Assembly: GCA_036362985.1 (NCBI GenBank)
Contig: JAYGXS010000004.1
Span: 69,047,870-69,111,869 of the forward strand
Length of the DNA stretch: 64,000 nucleotides
From: Ligula intestinalis
Lineage: Eukaryota; Platyhelminthes; Cestoda; Diphyllobothriidea; Diphyllobothriidae
Direction: 5' to 3'
The first letter of the stretch is position 1. Each line of letters starts with the position of its first letter. The position numbers and the translations under genes were made by a program. Positions 44,542 to 55,450 of this stretch are shown piece by piece. The notes beneath the pieces were generated by a model, which was given only the letters and a program-made list of their open reading frames with translations, was not told the origin of the DNA and searched no databases.

Positions 44542-44717
44542 CTACTTACAAGACTTGCAATCAGCACAGCTGCATTTTCCTCCATTCGTACAGGTAGAGC
44601 AGCAGTTGCAGTTGTGTTCGCCTGTCAAGAACAAAAAAAGTTGTTTTTAAGATATTTAACGAGCATTTGAATCCCTTCTAACCGTGTATACGTGAAATAC
44701 TTCTACATACCGGCCAT
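44542..44717 (-). CDS. Metallothionein, two exons, 28 residues
   Basis: CDS = 44717-44711 joined to 44621-44542 on the minus strand. Exon 1 is ATGGCCG followed by GTATGT; the intron of 89 nt ends TTCTTGACAG; exon 2 runs to TAG. The protein is MAGEHNCNCCSTCTNGG followed by KCSCADCKSCK. It has eight cysteines in CxCC, CxC and CxxC patterns, no aromatic residues and Lys/Ser spacing, which defines a metallothionein: a cytosolic Cys-thiolate binder of Zn, Cd or Cu. With eight cysteines it forms a single metal cluster, about half a vertebrate protein. TATA box, CCAAT box and poly(A) signal are all in place and no lesion is visible, so the gene looks functional. Confidence 0.88.
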
Positions 44718-44746
44718 TTTTGTGAAGTTGGAGCAAGAAGACAGCC

Positions 44747-44754
44747 TATTTATA
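44747..44754 (-). promoter_or_regulatory. TATA box of the metallothionein gene
   Basis: TATAAATA on the minus strand ends 30 nt upstream of the start codon, so transcription would begin only a few bases before the ATG: a very short leader. No splice acceptor lies between TATA box and ATG, so trans-splicing is unlikely. A CCAAT box (44816-44812, minus) lies farther upstream. A metal response element core (TGCRCNC) is not present; GGCACTC near 44805 is a one-base miss. Confidence 0.65.
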
Positions 44755-45479
44755 GCAGCGCCTCGTGAGAAATCGGTTTTTCAAACGCGACCTTGTCTTG
44801 GAGTGCCCCTCATTGGCTGATCGACCGACCTATCCGTGATAAGGAGTTAACGTCCTATCGCAGCGCGAAGGTTTACCGTACCATCGCCAGTACTTCGCTA
44901 TGCTCGAATGTACTACAACACTCTAATCCTTGGCAGCTAATCGAAATCAGAGGAAAGCAATGACTTTCCCTGCCAAAAACATGGCACAAGTGCTCCAGCG
45001 AAGCTGATTTTTCGGCGCCAAAAAAAGCTTGCAATAAATTCGTGCAATGGATGAAATAATCCACCTGTCCTCCTGTGTCAAAATGAAGAAACCTATGGAA
45101 TCCTCTTTCTCTTAAGTCGCATGACTACAGGTTAAAACATTAAAAAAACTACCACATGCAGCAAGGATTGTCTGCTTAATTAAGACATGTGGGATAAGAA
45201 GGTTGCTGATTTAAAAATGCCAACATAACATCGAAATTTTACACACGCTTGCTAGCTGCTGTCTAATAAATGTTAACCCCCTGTGTGCAAACAAGGGACG
45301 ATGATTTGAAGTCAATATCATCACCAGTTAGCCTGACTCGAGAAGTCGACTATGTATATCCCATGAAAAAACAGCATATTTCTCAGTAAAATAAGTCTGA
45401 CGCACATGAATCTATCATTCATGGCTTGAAGGGTTGTCAATCACGGGGGGATAGTAACTTTGTCCCTTCCTTAGATTGT

Positions 45480-46270
45480 AATTTGAGACAGAAAGGCAGA
45501 CAGAAAAAAAGCTTTATTTTTAAAGTAAATATATATAATCTTCAGCAAAAAATGGCTCTATTCACAGAGAGCAAGGGATAAGGTAAGGTAAAATGTCATA
45601 GTCTAAAGGTTTACATTATAGCTACAGCTGTTATGGAGACAGATCGGCTTACAACTTCTGCATTTCCGTTTCTTCACACCTGAGGTAGCGTGCTAGGAAT
45701 GGGAGTATGGAGTGCTGGTATGCCGATGTATGGCAAGACATATGACAGAAGCTTCTGTGCATAATACGGGAAGACCTCGGAGCCATTTCTTCACAGTGGA
45801 GAGGATGAGCGAGCTCACTAAGGATGCGATCAGCAAATTGCTTGACCGCTTTAAACTGTCGCTGTATTATAATATCAGCTAAGACATATATATCATATAT
45901 ATATATCATATATATATAGCTGAAGAGAGCATTCGGATTATAAGTAAAAAAATTGCCGGGTCTTTTTCTAGATAAGCTGAAAAAATTAACTGGAGATCGA
46001 TAAATAATGAGGGGGCAAATGCAGGCATCTATAAATCGCCAGATTAGGACTTGCAGTGTGCGACATGAACGCAAACGGTGGATAAAATACGAAATTTTAT
46101 TGATGCTAATAACAAGACCTTCAATATGAAGGGTAAATGAGAGGTTAGATACCAAATTAACGCCAAGGTACCGGAAAGAGGATACCTCATTGAGCAGTAT
46201 GTCAGTGGATTCAGGACTGGGAGAGGGTCGGAACAAGATATTAATTAACTTCGGGTTTTGGATTCTCATT
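45480..46270 (-). mobile_element. LINE family 3, reverse transcriptase C-terminal fragment
   Basis: The minus frame 46269-45649 reads NEVSSFRYLGVNLVSNLSFT then HRLRSCRTLQVLIWRF, the thumb region after the reverse transcriptase core (FRYLGV is the usual LINE landmark). It ends LPFLARYLRCEETEMQKL. A (TA)n-rich expansion at 45885-45920 disrupts the middle. The 3'UTR and terminal TTTAAAAATAAAGC match the 18.9-kb copy. It is 5'-truncated and dead. Confidence 0.65.
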
Positions 46271-46609
46271 TGAATTCATTATCGGAGACGAGCACACACT
46301 GGCCAAGAAACTATATCCTACAAATACCGCAACATCTGAACCATTCAGTTCCCTCATCTGATTTCGTCTCTGCTGAGGGATTTGGATGATAATCTGAAAG
46401 GTCAGTGATGGAGTTTCTTCGTTAGTGACTGCCTCCTCAAATTCGCCTCTTCGGTTCTAATAGTGCGAAATTTCCTCTTCAGGGTGGCAGGGTAACTAGC
46501 AACTTTTGTCTCTTGGAATTCTCCAAGCTACTGTTTTTCTTCGTTCTGGTTGGAGGTGCCAAAGACTCTGTTTCATCCTCCTGATGAGCTTTCATACCGT
46601 ACCGTACTT

Positions 46610-46828
46610 ACCGATCTTCAGATCGCTGGTGTTCGCCTGTAGGCCCTGAAAGCGGTACCTCTGCAGTCCATGCATTAACCCATGGCGACTGTTGACGGTT
46701 TCTCGATGCCTAATTTTTGCGGTTTTAGAACTGTTTTGTCGTTGCACGGGGAAATTAATTTTAATTCCCGCTTGTTGAAGGCGATACTCTAGTGGCCAGC
46801 TCCACACGAAGTGTACTTCTGAAAACCT
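46610..46828 (-). CDS. Doubtful exon-like stretch within the tandem array
   Basis: A minus stretch between GACAGGTTTTCAG and GTAAGTAC is open and reads VHFVWSWPLEYRLQQAGIKI and on to LQANTSDLKI. A decayed relative lies at 48420-48610. It may be an old exon caught in the duplication or pure chance. Confidence 0.2.
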
Positions 46829-46899
46829 GTCGTGACTAGCTCAAGTCGAAGGGCATTTTGGGAGCGCTTGCTGCTTCCGGCCTCTGGAACAGTCAATCA

Positions 46900-47160
46900 C
46901 ATGCAGACTCACAGAGGACCTCATGTGACGGCTGCCAAGCAGACCTCACTTCAGACGCCGTCCACTGGTTTGCGGTTGTGTGGTCGTCTGATAGTCAATT
47001 TCCTACTGCTTATTCTCCCATTCATTCTGTGCACAATATATTCTTCCTAGTACTCTGGCCTTCCCAAGACTTCTTTGTCCTCTTAAGACTCCGTGCCTGG
47101 AGATTGCAGTTGTCAGGGTTTAATCAGTTAACACCCTGCGATATCGGTGACTTACCGACG
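46900..47160 (-). repeat. Repeat R, diverged copy
   Basis: On the minus strand GGCCAGAGTACTAGGAAGAA and the GGAAG..AAGTCTTGGGAAGG block match R, and the end shows TTAACTGATTAAACCCTGACA, the R 5' end reversed. GACGCCGTCCACTGGTTTGC is shared with the 23.4-kb copy. Confidence 0.5.
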
Positions 47161-47424
47161 CGATCTGATATCCCAACTTTTGATGTGGCCTGCTATCCGA
47201 ATGGTTACCTCCTCCTGCGATAATGGGTCTGTCTGAAGGAGAATCACGATTTTAATCATTTGGACTGCATGCCGGTGAAACACTTCGACAGAAAATCTCG
47301 AATTTTAGCCCTGGATTATGTTTACTATAATAATTGGGGTTGCTTAAAAGGAATTTAAAAAATTTAATAGTGAATCGCCATCAAATACGGATTTTAAGTT
47401 CGACTTAGCGTCAAGTATGGCTGC

Positions 47425-47765
47425 AGCGTTTTCATAGTCGGGTCAACTGAATTAAACAAATCAACCAGCACCCCACGCCTAACAAGTAAGCGAGCCTAGT
47501 AGTCATTCTAGTGGATTCTACATGATTGCTTAGGGAACCCTACCTGGGCAGTCTGGTTGCTGTTCCATAATGATGCATTCCCTACGAGTAGTAAGTTGGG
47601 CGGGTAAAATCAATCCAAGTGTGATTAAATTCACGGCTCACGGTGAGCCTCGTAGATCAATGGTAGAGCGTTGACTGCGCAAAAGCCTTCCTTGCTGTGT
47701 GGGTTCGACTGCCACCGAGGCCGCTAATTTTTCAGAATTGGGTCAACTGCATCAGTTATTGAAGT
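47425..47765 (+). mobile_element. SINE-A tail, body and next head
   Basis: Tail GGGTCAACTGAATTAAAC, body (GTAGTCATTCTAGTGGATTC; GTTGCTGTTCCATAATG; GTGATTAAATTCACGG), then a complete head GCCTCGTAGATCAATGGTAG with box B GTGGGTTCGACTGCCACC and tail AATTGGGTCAACTGCATC. It shows that units sit head to tail. Confidence 0.7.
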
Positions 47766-50734
47766 TAGTCTTCTCTACTGAAAACCAGGCCTATAAAATA
47801 CAGGTTTTTCTTTCGCATTTGAAATACTGCTTTGTATCTTTATCTTCTCGTGATGACGCCTTCTTAGCATAAGATACGAACCTTGCTCTCTTGTAGTAAT
47901 GAGGACAAATTATTCGACACCATGGACGTGATATAGTCATCCAGAAAATTTACCGATTATTGTTTATAAATTCTTAAGTAGATTCAATTCCTTTGAGCAG
48001 AGATTTCTATAAGAATCTTAGAGCTTATTTTATCATGCAATCATTTTGCTCGTATGAAACTAACGCAGCACTCTTTGGCGTGCACAAAGATGACATTTCA
48101 TTGGCGAACCTAATCTTGAGACCCCCTAAATCAATTATACAGATGCATTTGAGGTAGAGAATGTCATGGCTAAAATCAACTTCAACCTATGACAGCTCAT
48201 TCGTGTGAGTTCATATCACGTTTCTTGGACGTGATGATTAAAGCACCAACTGTCTTCATTGGCACCTGGAAGTGCACCTGGTATTACCAGGGTCGCAATG
48301 AATAAGTCAACTAGTCAACGTCTTCGGCTGCTGCACTGAAGAAGTGCGGTTCTTCTATGACCTCCTGTATCAAACAGTCGGTGGTGTTTAGCAGCAGCCA
48401 GACCAACGACACAGGTGCTAATCGCTTTATTCATACCAATCTTCAACTTGTTGGCTCTCGTCCCCAGGCCCCAGAAGGTACTTCCTTAGTCTATGCATTA
48501 AAATGTGGCGACTTTTGGCGGTTTCCTGGTATCTACCTTTATGTGGTCTCACTGCTGTTTTGTCTCTGCACGTGGAAATTATTTTTTTGATCCCGGTTGT
48601 TGAAAGCGATGCGTCAGCTTAAACGCGGATCACAAGCTTAATCATCTTCACTACATGTAGGATAAAACAACTTTGACAGACAAACTCGTGTTTCAGCACC
48701 GAGTTATGGTACCCGTCATAATTGCCGTTGTTTAAAATGGGCTTAACACAGTTTATAACGAATCGCCATCAAATACGCATTTTAATTTTGACTAAGCATA
48801 AAGTAGGGAAGTAAGTCCTGTATAGGGGAAACCGGGCCCAGAAAAAGCAGTGCTGCTTTTGTGTTTTACATGCTGCTTTACATCTTAACATGCTCCTGAT
48901 GATACCTTTGTAGAATGGGTTAAGAACCTTCTTCTGCTAAATGCAGTGAGGACAAATTATTCGACAGCTAGGAAATGGTAGAGTCGTCCAGAAAAATTTC
49001 CGATTTCTACTTACTTCTGCCTAGACAGACTCAACTCCGTCGAACAGAGTTTTCTATAACATTCTTAGACCTCAGTTTATCATGCAATTCTTTCGCTCCC
49101 AAAGCAGCACTGTTTGTCATGCACAAATGCGACATTTCATCATCGGAGAACATAGTATTGAGACCCTCTAGATCAATTATTCAGATGCACTTGGGGCAGA
49201 GAATGTCATCGCTAAAATCAGCTCGTTTGTATGAGTTCATATCACGTTTCATGGACGTGATTACTAAAGCATCAAATGTCTTCATTGACATCTGGAAGTG
49301 CACCTAGCATTACCAGGGTCGCAATGACTACGCCAACTTATCAACGTCTTCGGCTGCTGCACTGAAGAAGTGCGGTTCTCTTATGCTCTCCTGCGTTAAA
49401 CAGCTACTGGTGTTTAGTGACAGCTAAATGAATCGCCATCAAATACGGATTGTAATTTCGACCTAGCGTCAAGTAGGGAATTTGGTCCTCTCTAATGGAA
49501 AATAGGCCAAAAAATACAGTGCTTCGTTTACACTTTATATGCTGCTTATTATCTTTACCTGCTCTTGCTGATACCTTGGTAGAAAAGGTTACGAACATTG
49601 GTCTGCTGAGAACAGTGGGGGCAAATTATTCGACACCATAGTCATTGAAAGAAATTACTGATTACTACTTATACTGGCAGGACTGGCTTTAGATGTCGTA
49701 TTTGCCTTTGACTTATAACGAATACCTATTTTTACATTTTCAGTAACCCGAATTTCCTTTTTTCGTTAAATTTCATCAATATAAGATAAAATTTCACTTT
49801 ATCTCGGTAAATTACGCTGATATAAGGTTTAGTTTCCTTCAATAGGCATCAGTTGTCTGAGAAACATGCGTTTATGTTGATGGAGTTGATTCTATTTAGT
49901 ACATTGAAACAGATATGAGTTTCCTTATTTAATATTTTTTGATCGCTACCGACACAGTTAAATATTTATTTACACCCGTTTATCAAGGATTAAACGTTTG
50001 ACCAGATTTAAATCCTTTGAGTAGAGTTTTCTATAGCATTCGTAGACCTCACTTTTTCATGCAGTCCTGTTTTCCTATGAAGCTAAACCACCACACTATG
50101 CTGTGCACAGTGGTGGCATTTCATCGGAAAACATAATCTTGAGACCCAGTGAATCAATTATACAGATGCATTTGGGGTAGAGAACGTCATCGCCAAAAAA
50201 CCACATTAAATGTATGACAACTCATTTGTGTGAGTTCATATCACGTTCCTCAGACGTGATGCTTAAAGCATCAACTGTCTTATCTGTGAGAAGCAGATGA
50301 ATTTTGATGCCTGGAAGTACACCTGGTATTACCAGGGTCGGAATGAATACGTCAACTGGTCAACTTAATGGGCTGCTGCACTGATGAAGTGCGGTTCTCC
50401 TATGATCTCCTGCATTAAACAGCCGCTGGTGTCTAGCGGCAGCCAAATCAACGCTAGAGATGCTAATCGCACTGAGAAGAACGTTTCGGGAACTGATTGG
50501 CAATACCTGTGGCGAATCCCTTCAGTTACACTTGAAGTATACGAACCTGACTTCTGTGGCTACATAAAGGCTGCCAAGTACTCCAACGAGCCCAATTGAT
50601 TGTTACGAAGAGGATGAAGAAGCTTGGTGCTCATTCATTGATTAAATTTCACCTTATCGCTAACCGAACTAGTCTGGCTGGCTCTGCCTTGGGCTTCGAC
50701 AGAGGCCCTGACAGCCATAAAAGGTGGTAGTATA

Positions 50735-50860
50735 GGCAGATACTACTGCCGGCAAACACAAGGGAGACTTAAATGGCCATTTCTGGCTGATTATCCGTCG
50801 TCAGCCAGCCAGTCATACCCAGACCCAGAACTCGCGACCTTTCTGATCAGCTCTGTCAAG
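50735..50860 (-). mobile_element. SINE-B copy
   Basis: Minus strand: box B region AAGGTCGCGAGTTCTGGG, GGTATGACTGGCTGGCTGAC, then CGACGGATAATCAGCCAGAA and ATGGCCATTTAAGTC. CTGACGA and GAAA are both kept. Confidence 0.65.
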
Positions 50861-50954
50861 GCCCGAGGCAGAGCGAAACAGCTGAATTCCGTTAGCGGTC
50901 AGATGAACGCTAATGAACGAATTTTAATATCTTCTGACCTAAACTGGCCACACA

Positions 50955-51110
50955 ACGAGCTCGTGGCTCAATGGTTAGGGTGTTCGACTCTGATCAAAAA
51001 GGTCGCGAGTTCGAGTCTCGGGTGGGACACCACGTGGGTCTGGGTATGACTGGCTGATGACGGCTAATAAGCCAGAAATGACCATTCCCGTCTCGCTTGT
51101 CTTTGCCAGA
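50955..51110 (+). mobile_element. SINE-B, most complete copy
   Basis: The head is GTGGCTCAATGGTTAGGGTG (box A) and GGTCGCGAGTTCGAGTCTCG (box B). The body is GGTATGACTGGCTGATGACG, GCTAATAAGCC, AGAAATGACCATTCCCGTC. The segment from CTGATGA through stem GGCT-AATA-AGCC to GAAA has the layout of a hammerhead core. A pol III internal promoter (boxes A and B) is intact. Confidence 0.7.
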
Positions 51111-51334
51111 AATACTATTTGCTTGGTCCTCTGTTTAGCGGAAAAAGAGTGACTGAATTTGAGTTGTTTCCTCTAGATTTCAGACATTGACCCACTGACC
51201 TCATCCAGACTGCGTAGCTGTTGGCCTTTTTTTTGCAGGGAGAGTAGAAGGAGGCACATGTAATTCGTAGAAGGATTAAGTGACGTATCCTTTATTTTTC
51301 TGGGACTTGTGGTGGAGGGGAGATCAGTGAGAAA

Positions 51335-51697
51335 TCAGGCGTCTAGACCATTCAAGCGCATGTCCTGACCGACACTGCAGTTAAACTGGTCTGTACTGAA
51401 GAGACCAGCCTTCTCAAAATCCAACAATCGCCTTCTGTAGGTCACAGCTGTCACTTTATTCGCGCCCCAGTCCAAACGATGGTTGCCTTCAGAACGGTTG
51501 CTTGTGGAGGGTGTAGGGGGGAGATCATTTCGACAGACGACCGCCATGTATTGACTAGGGCGCGGTCCAAAGTGTCGAAATGCATGGCTTACATTCACAT
51601 AAAAGAAAGTCTCCAGCAGAATAAGACAAGAAAACTTTTTTCTAATATTCTTGTGGTGGTGCCTTCCGTACGCTTGAAAATACGATGTTGTTGTCAA
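51335..51697 (-). CDS. Open frame of 120 codons, unknown
   Basis: This minus frame contains NDLPPTPSTSNRSEGNHRLD and VTAVTYRRRLLDFEKAGLFS. It matches nothing I know and lies among SINE copies. It could be a piece of an unidentified element. Confidence 0.2.
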   Translation of the reverse strand: MTTTSYFQAYGRHHHKNIRKKFSCLILLETFFYVNVSHAFRHFGPRPSQYMAVVCRNDLPPTPSTSNRSEGNHRLDWGANKVTAVTYRRRLLDFEKAGLFSTDQFNCSVGQDMRLNGLDA

Positions 51698-51711
51698 CTT
51701 TTAATTCTCCC

Positions 51712-52115
51712 TCTTAGTTGTCGAGAGCGTTGACTGCAATAAAGCCTTTCTTTGCTGGCTTGGGTTCGAATCCCACCGAGGCCACCGGGATTTTCACAAT
51801 TGGGTCAAATAAATTACTGAAATCTTTTAAAAGCCCTCCGAATACATAAATGTGCGTCATAGTCATCTGGTGTTTACGAGGTTGATTTACCAGGAGCAGA
51901 CAGCTTACTGTATCAGAAATTGTAAGTTGCAGTAGCCTGGGCGGGTAAATTGTCCTCAATGTGATTAAACCCACGAATGCCGGCGGGGCCTTGAAGCTCA
52001 GTTCGCTAGGGCGTTGGCTGTCGTAAAGCCTTCCCTTGCTAGCACGGGTTCGAATCCCACCAAAGCTGTCCAGTTTTTTTACAACTGGGTCAAATTAATT
52101 ATTGAAATCTCCCAA
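51712..52115 (+). mobile_element. SINE-A head-to-tail dimer, diverged
   Basis: Head 1 (box B TTGGGTTCGAATCCCACCGA, tail CACAATTGGGTCAAAT) is followed by a diverged body ending AATGTGATTAAACCCACG, then head 2 (GAAGCTCAGTTCGCTAGGG; GGGTTCGAATCCCACC) and its tail (ACAACTGGGTCAAATTAATT). Unit length is about 265 bp. Confidence 0.7.
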
Positions 52116-52769
52116 AATCTTCCTAATATTTACTCTCCTTCGCGCTTGGTAATGAATCATAGGCCTGCACCTTGATGCATATTTGCACTAAACGCACATG
52201 ATAAATCAACCTTGATGCAAAAAAGAGGACGTGACTGCAAACGCGTCTTGTTGTAGTCTCTTTCCTGCTCTGTAGGTTCGTAACTCTAGCTAACCTCTAG
52301 CACTGGAGGTCCTTACTGCATCTTTGAGACTCTGAACGTCAAAACAGTTACCTGCGGCCTCTGCCGGGATAGATAACCCTGGCTGAAAAACTCTAGTCAG
52401 CAGTTAGAGAACCTGTTAAAGACGTGGAGAGACCCCAGCCGCTATGACCTTTAGGCACGACCCGAGTAGGAAGAGGGGTGGGAGTGATTAGTCGGCTGTC
52501 GGGGGGTCGGGGCGTCGGTAAACGTTGACAGCTGGGCGAGAACACGTGCAGAGGCACGAAGACGGCGTCCCGATGAGGGGGACGCTGTGGGAGTCGTCAC
52601 GCCGCCTTCGGCGAGAATAGGCCTGGGCCGGCCTTGAAGATGATTGGCCAGTTTTCGTAGACGTGATTGGCCGAAAACCAGACTGTCACGGGTGCGCAGG
52701 TGCACGTGCTCAGACGCCTGGAGCATGGCCACGAAACAACCTCCTTTATGAATAAGTGGAACCGATAGA

Positions 52770-52905
52770 GACAAGGGGGACCGGAATGGCCATTTCTGGC
52801 TTATTGGCCGTCATCAGCCAGTCATAGCCAATTCCAGGCGTGGCGACCCCCTCCCCAGATTCGACCCCACCACCTTGGAGCGCAACATTCTACCAGAGCA
52901 CAACG
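52770..52905 (-). mobile_element. SINE-B copy
   Basis: Minus strand: GGTCGAATC in the box B position, TGACTGGCTGATGACGGCC, AATAAGCC, AGAAATGGCCATTCCGGTC. It follows a GC-rich 300-bp stretch (52450-52740) in which I see no gene. Confidence 0.6.
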
Positions 52906-53364
52906 GGTCCGCTTTCTTGTCGGTTGCGATCGGGAATAGGATACTCATCGATCTGGCAACGGAACATGTTCGTTTTTCTTTGCGAGGCAACCGGTGATAT
53001 CGATACAGCGAAGCCACGCTTTACTTTTGGACTTTGGACTTTTTTAATCGTAAAATACAAGTTTAGCAGGGCTGCCCTTAACCACTACTAGCAGGGTGCC
53101 GGCCCTAAATCGGCTTGAGAATGCAAAAAAGATAGATGAACATCCGCACTCGGTCTTGCAGTCGGAAACGGTCGTAGGTGTCCCTACATCTACAACTACT
53201 ACGTCACTATTGCTGGAACCAACGAAACGAAATCGCAATTTTGACATGCTTGTAGCTCAGATAGGGTAGGAACATTTCAGATTTTACAGCCTTTGCGAGT
53301 AGCGCAAAAAGGGCTGATGTTTTTGTGTATTGGGTAGATTTTTGACAACTTTGCAACGATCAAA

Positions 53365-54048
53365 AGATAAATTGGCGGGCATACGTTTGATTTTGCTTAA
53401 TTCTCTTCACGTCTGTACATTAATATGGTATTGAAATGAATGAACTGTGGTGGTTAGTTGAAAGATATAGTTTTGGTGTTGTCAAATGTCAGTGTCTAGG
53501 TGGACCGGTGGCCAAGACAGGTAAAAAGGGCCTTAGCGATTTCATATTTCCATTTTAGCGCACGTGGTAGACTCAGACCATCGCTTTGGTGCCAGAAAGG
53601 CTTTCCGAGTGATCTGCAAGGTGCCCTCCAGCTATTCAAAATCACTTGGACAGTGTTTGCTTGCTACAGCAGAAGCAGCTGTCATCAGGCTACGCAGACC
53701 GGGACTGTGTGCTCAAAAGAACTTTGTAACGGCGCCGCGGACAGCATGGGCGAAAGTCGCCAACACGACCGCATACGTCTAGCACCGGCATCGGAGCCAG
53801 GTCCCCCCAGAGACCGACAAGTCCCCAATTCAACCCCGCACACCTGCTCAACTGTCCTGGCCGCTGGGCCGCCTAGACCCTGACATTTCGACCTCAATTT
53901 CCCCCACCCCCCCCCCACCGACCCTGACAACATCAATTCTACATCTCTCCACCAACCAGCATAGTCTATTTAGTTCATTACCATATAAATGTACGGACAT
54001 GGAGGGAATTTATCGAAAGCAAAAGTATGCTCGCCAATTTCTCTTCCG
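53365..54048 (+). mobile_element. Penelope-like element family 1 with inverted terminal copies (copy e)
   Basis: The left arm 53365-53462 is the diverged reverse complement of the right arm 53955-54048 (shared TACCATAT..AATGTAC, GAGAATT or GGAATTT, GTATG.CCGCCAATTT landmarks). Between them a plus frame at 53554-53782 reads HVVDSDHRFGARKAFRVICK and EAAVIRLRRPGLCAQKNF, the C-terminal part of the PLE endonuclease region. Hammerhead bases are eroded in both arms (the right arm keeps TATCGAAAGC and CTCGCC). Confidence 0.7.
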
Positions 54049-54949
54049 AAATTTTCGATGGGAATTTTCGCAAATTTAAAATAATCCAAAGTTTTCAACT
54101 GTCAAAATAAAATTTTCGGAAGATGCTGGGTGTGAAGAAAATGACAAAGAATGCATTTGTTCCCTGTTTTTATCAAAAGTGGCAACGAAGAATTCCAGGG
54201 GGGAAAGGGGAATTTCGACCAAGCAGGGCGCAAATGGGAAAATGGGAACAACCAACAACCAAGTGATAGGCAAAAAGAGGACATCGAGTTTCGAATTAAA
54301 TAAGTGAAATTCGGCGAAATTCTCTCTGTCCTGGTAGAGAAGTCGCAAGCTTATTACCCAAGTAAAATACTAAGTCCAAATATTTGGTATGAAACAATAG
54401 GAAATCTGGTTGACCATAAGCCAGTAACAGCCACTGGTAGGCAAGAAAGCGAATAAAACTAACGAAAGCCTGTTTTGAACTAGTAGAAAATATATAAATA
54501 CCTTGTCAAAAATACCACGGAATGTGATTTTATGCGCAAAAACCCTAGACTACAGCATCTCTTATCTGAACACACAGACTTATACCTAGTAATAAAAACA
54601 AGATCGATTACTTGCATTGCTCTCTCGCTCAAGTTTTGGGTTTGGAAGGCGTTTTGTGCTCAGGGGTATAAGCCGATCTGCCACTTATTGCAGTTGTTTT
54701 GCTTAGGATATGAGCTACATCCCTAAAATTTCGAAGCATCTTCCGACTGTAGTTCAAAATCTTGTCAATGGCGTGGTACAGCAAGAGGACCGGATACAAA
54801 ACACAAAGTAGCCCGTCACTTGTGCCAGGGGTTCTTGAAGCGTTCAAGGTCGACATTACTGTAGAGAATGCAGCAAGATGTTTTGCATATTGCACAAAAA
54901 CAAGTTTTGTGATGAGCAGAATGACCAAAAAACTCTCCTTATCAGTGAT

Positions 54950-54985
54950 CCAGAGTATTTCAGTTCAGTTCAGTTCAGTTTTATA
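54950..54985. repeat. (TTCAG)n microsatellite, possible 3' tail of the minus-strand LINE
   Basis: At least four TTCAG units stand here (AACTG units on the minus strand). They lie about 450 bp beyond the last LINE codon at 55451. CR1-like LINEs end in short tandem repeats, so this is a plausible element end, with 54986-55450 as 3'UTR. Confidence 0.45.
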
Positions 54986-55450
54986 AGGGAAATATAGGTA
55001 AATACCTTTGAACTCCCTCTTTGTACATAGCTATCACGCAGAACATGTGGCGTTGCCAGTAATGGAACTGTGATAGGGGGGCAGACAGTAAAAAAATCTC
55101 CTTAGGCATCATTCCTAAGTTTAGTTTTGAATGCCATTTGTGGGACTTTAAGGAGAAAAACTGTCACCTGTGGGGGGAGGAGCGAAGGGAACATGTAAAT
55201 GGCATGTCCTGCTGCTGAACGTGTTTGGATCATGTCAGGAGGAGGCCATCGCGGTTGTTCAATATCCTAATGGTCACACGGGGAGATGACTGCGGTGGTC
55301 ACGGTGTCGGAGATGCGCCCATCGTATGCCCATGCGAACCAGAGGATGAAACTTGCAATCAGTTATTCTAAGAAAACATATTACTGATAAGTAGCGATCA
55401 GTATATTTTTTAACAAAAAAGTTAGACTGCAATATAATTAGCTTGCTTCA

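Larger units (their letters stand above)
46580..50460 (+). repeat. Array of diverged tandem copies, unit about 1.02-1.05 kb
   Basis: Anchors recur in order. CTGGAAGTGCACCTGG with ATTACCAGGGTCG falls near 48270, 49293 and 50311 (spacing about 1.02 kb). GAGGACAAATTATTCGACA falls near 47900 and 48948, with a third variant at 49612. GAATCGCCATCAAATACG falls near 47371, 48760 and 49431. Copy 2 lacks about 345 bp and copy 3 has about 280 bp extra. Copies also share TCATATCACGTT..GACGTGAT, an inverted CACGT motif. The array is interrupted at 46.9-47.2 by repeat R and at 47.43-47.77 by SINE-A. No protein was recognised. Confidence 0.75.
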
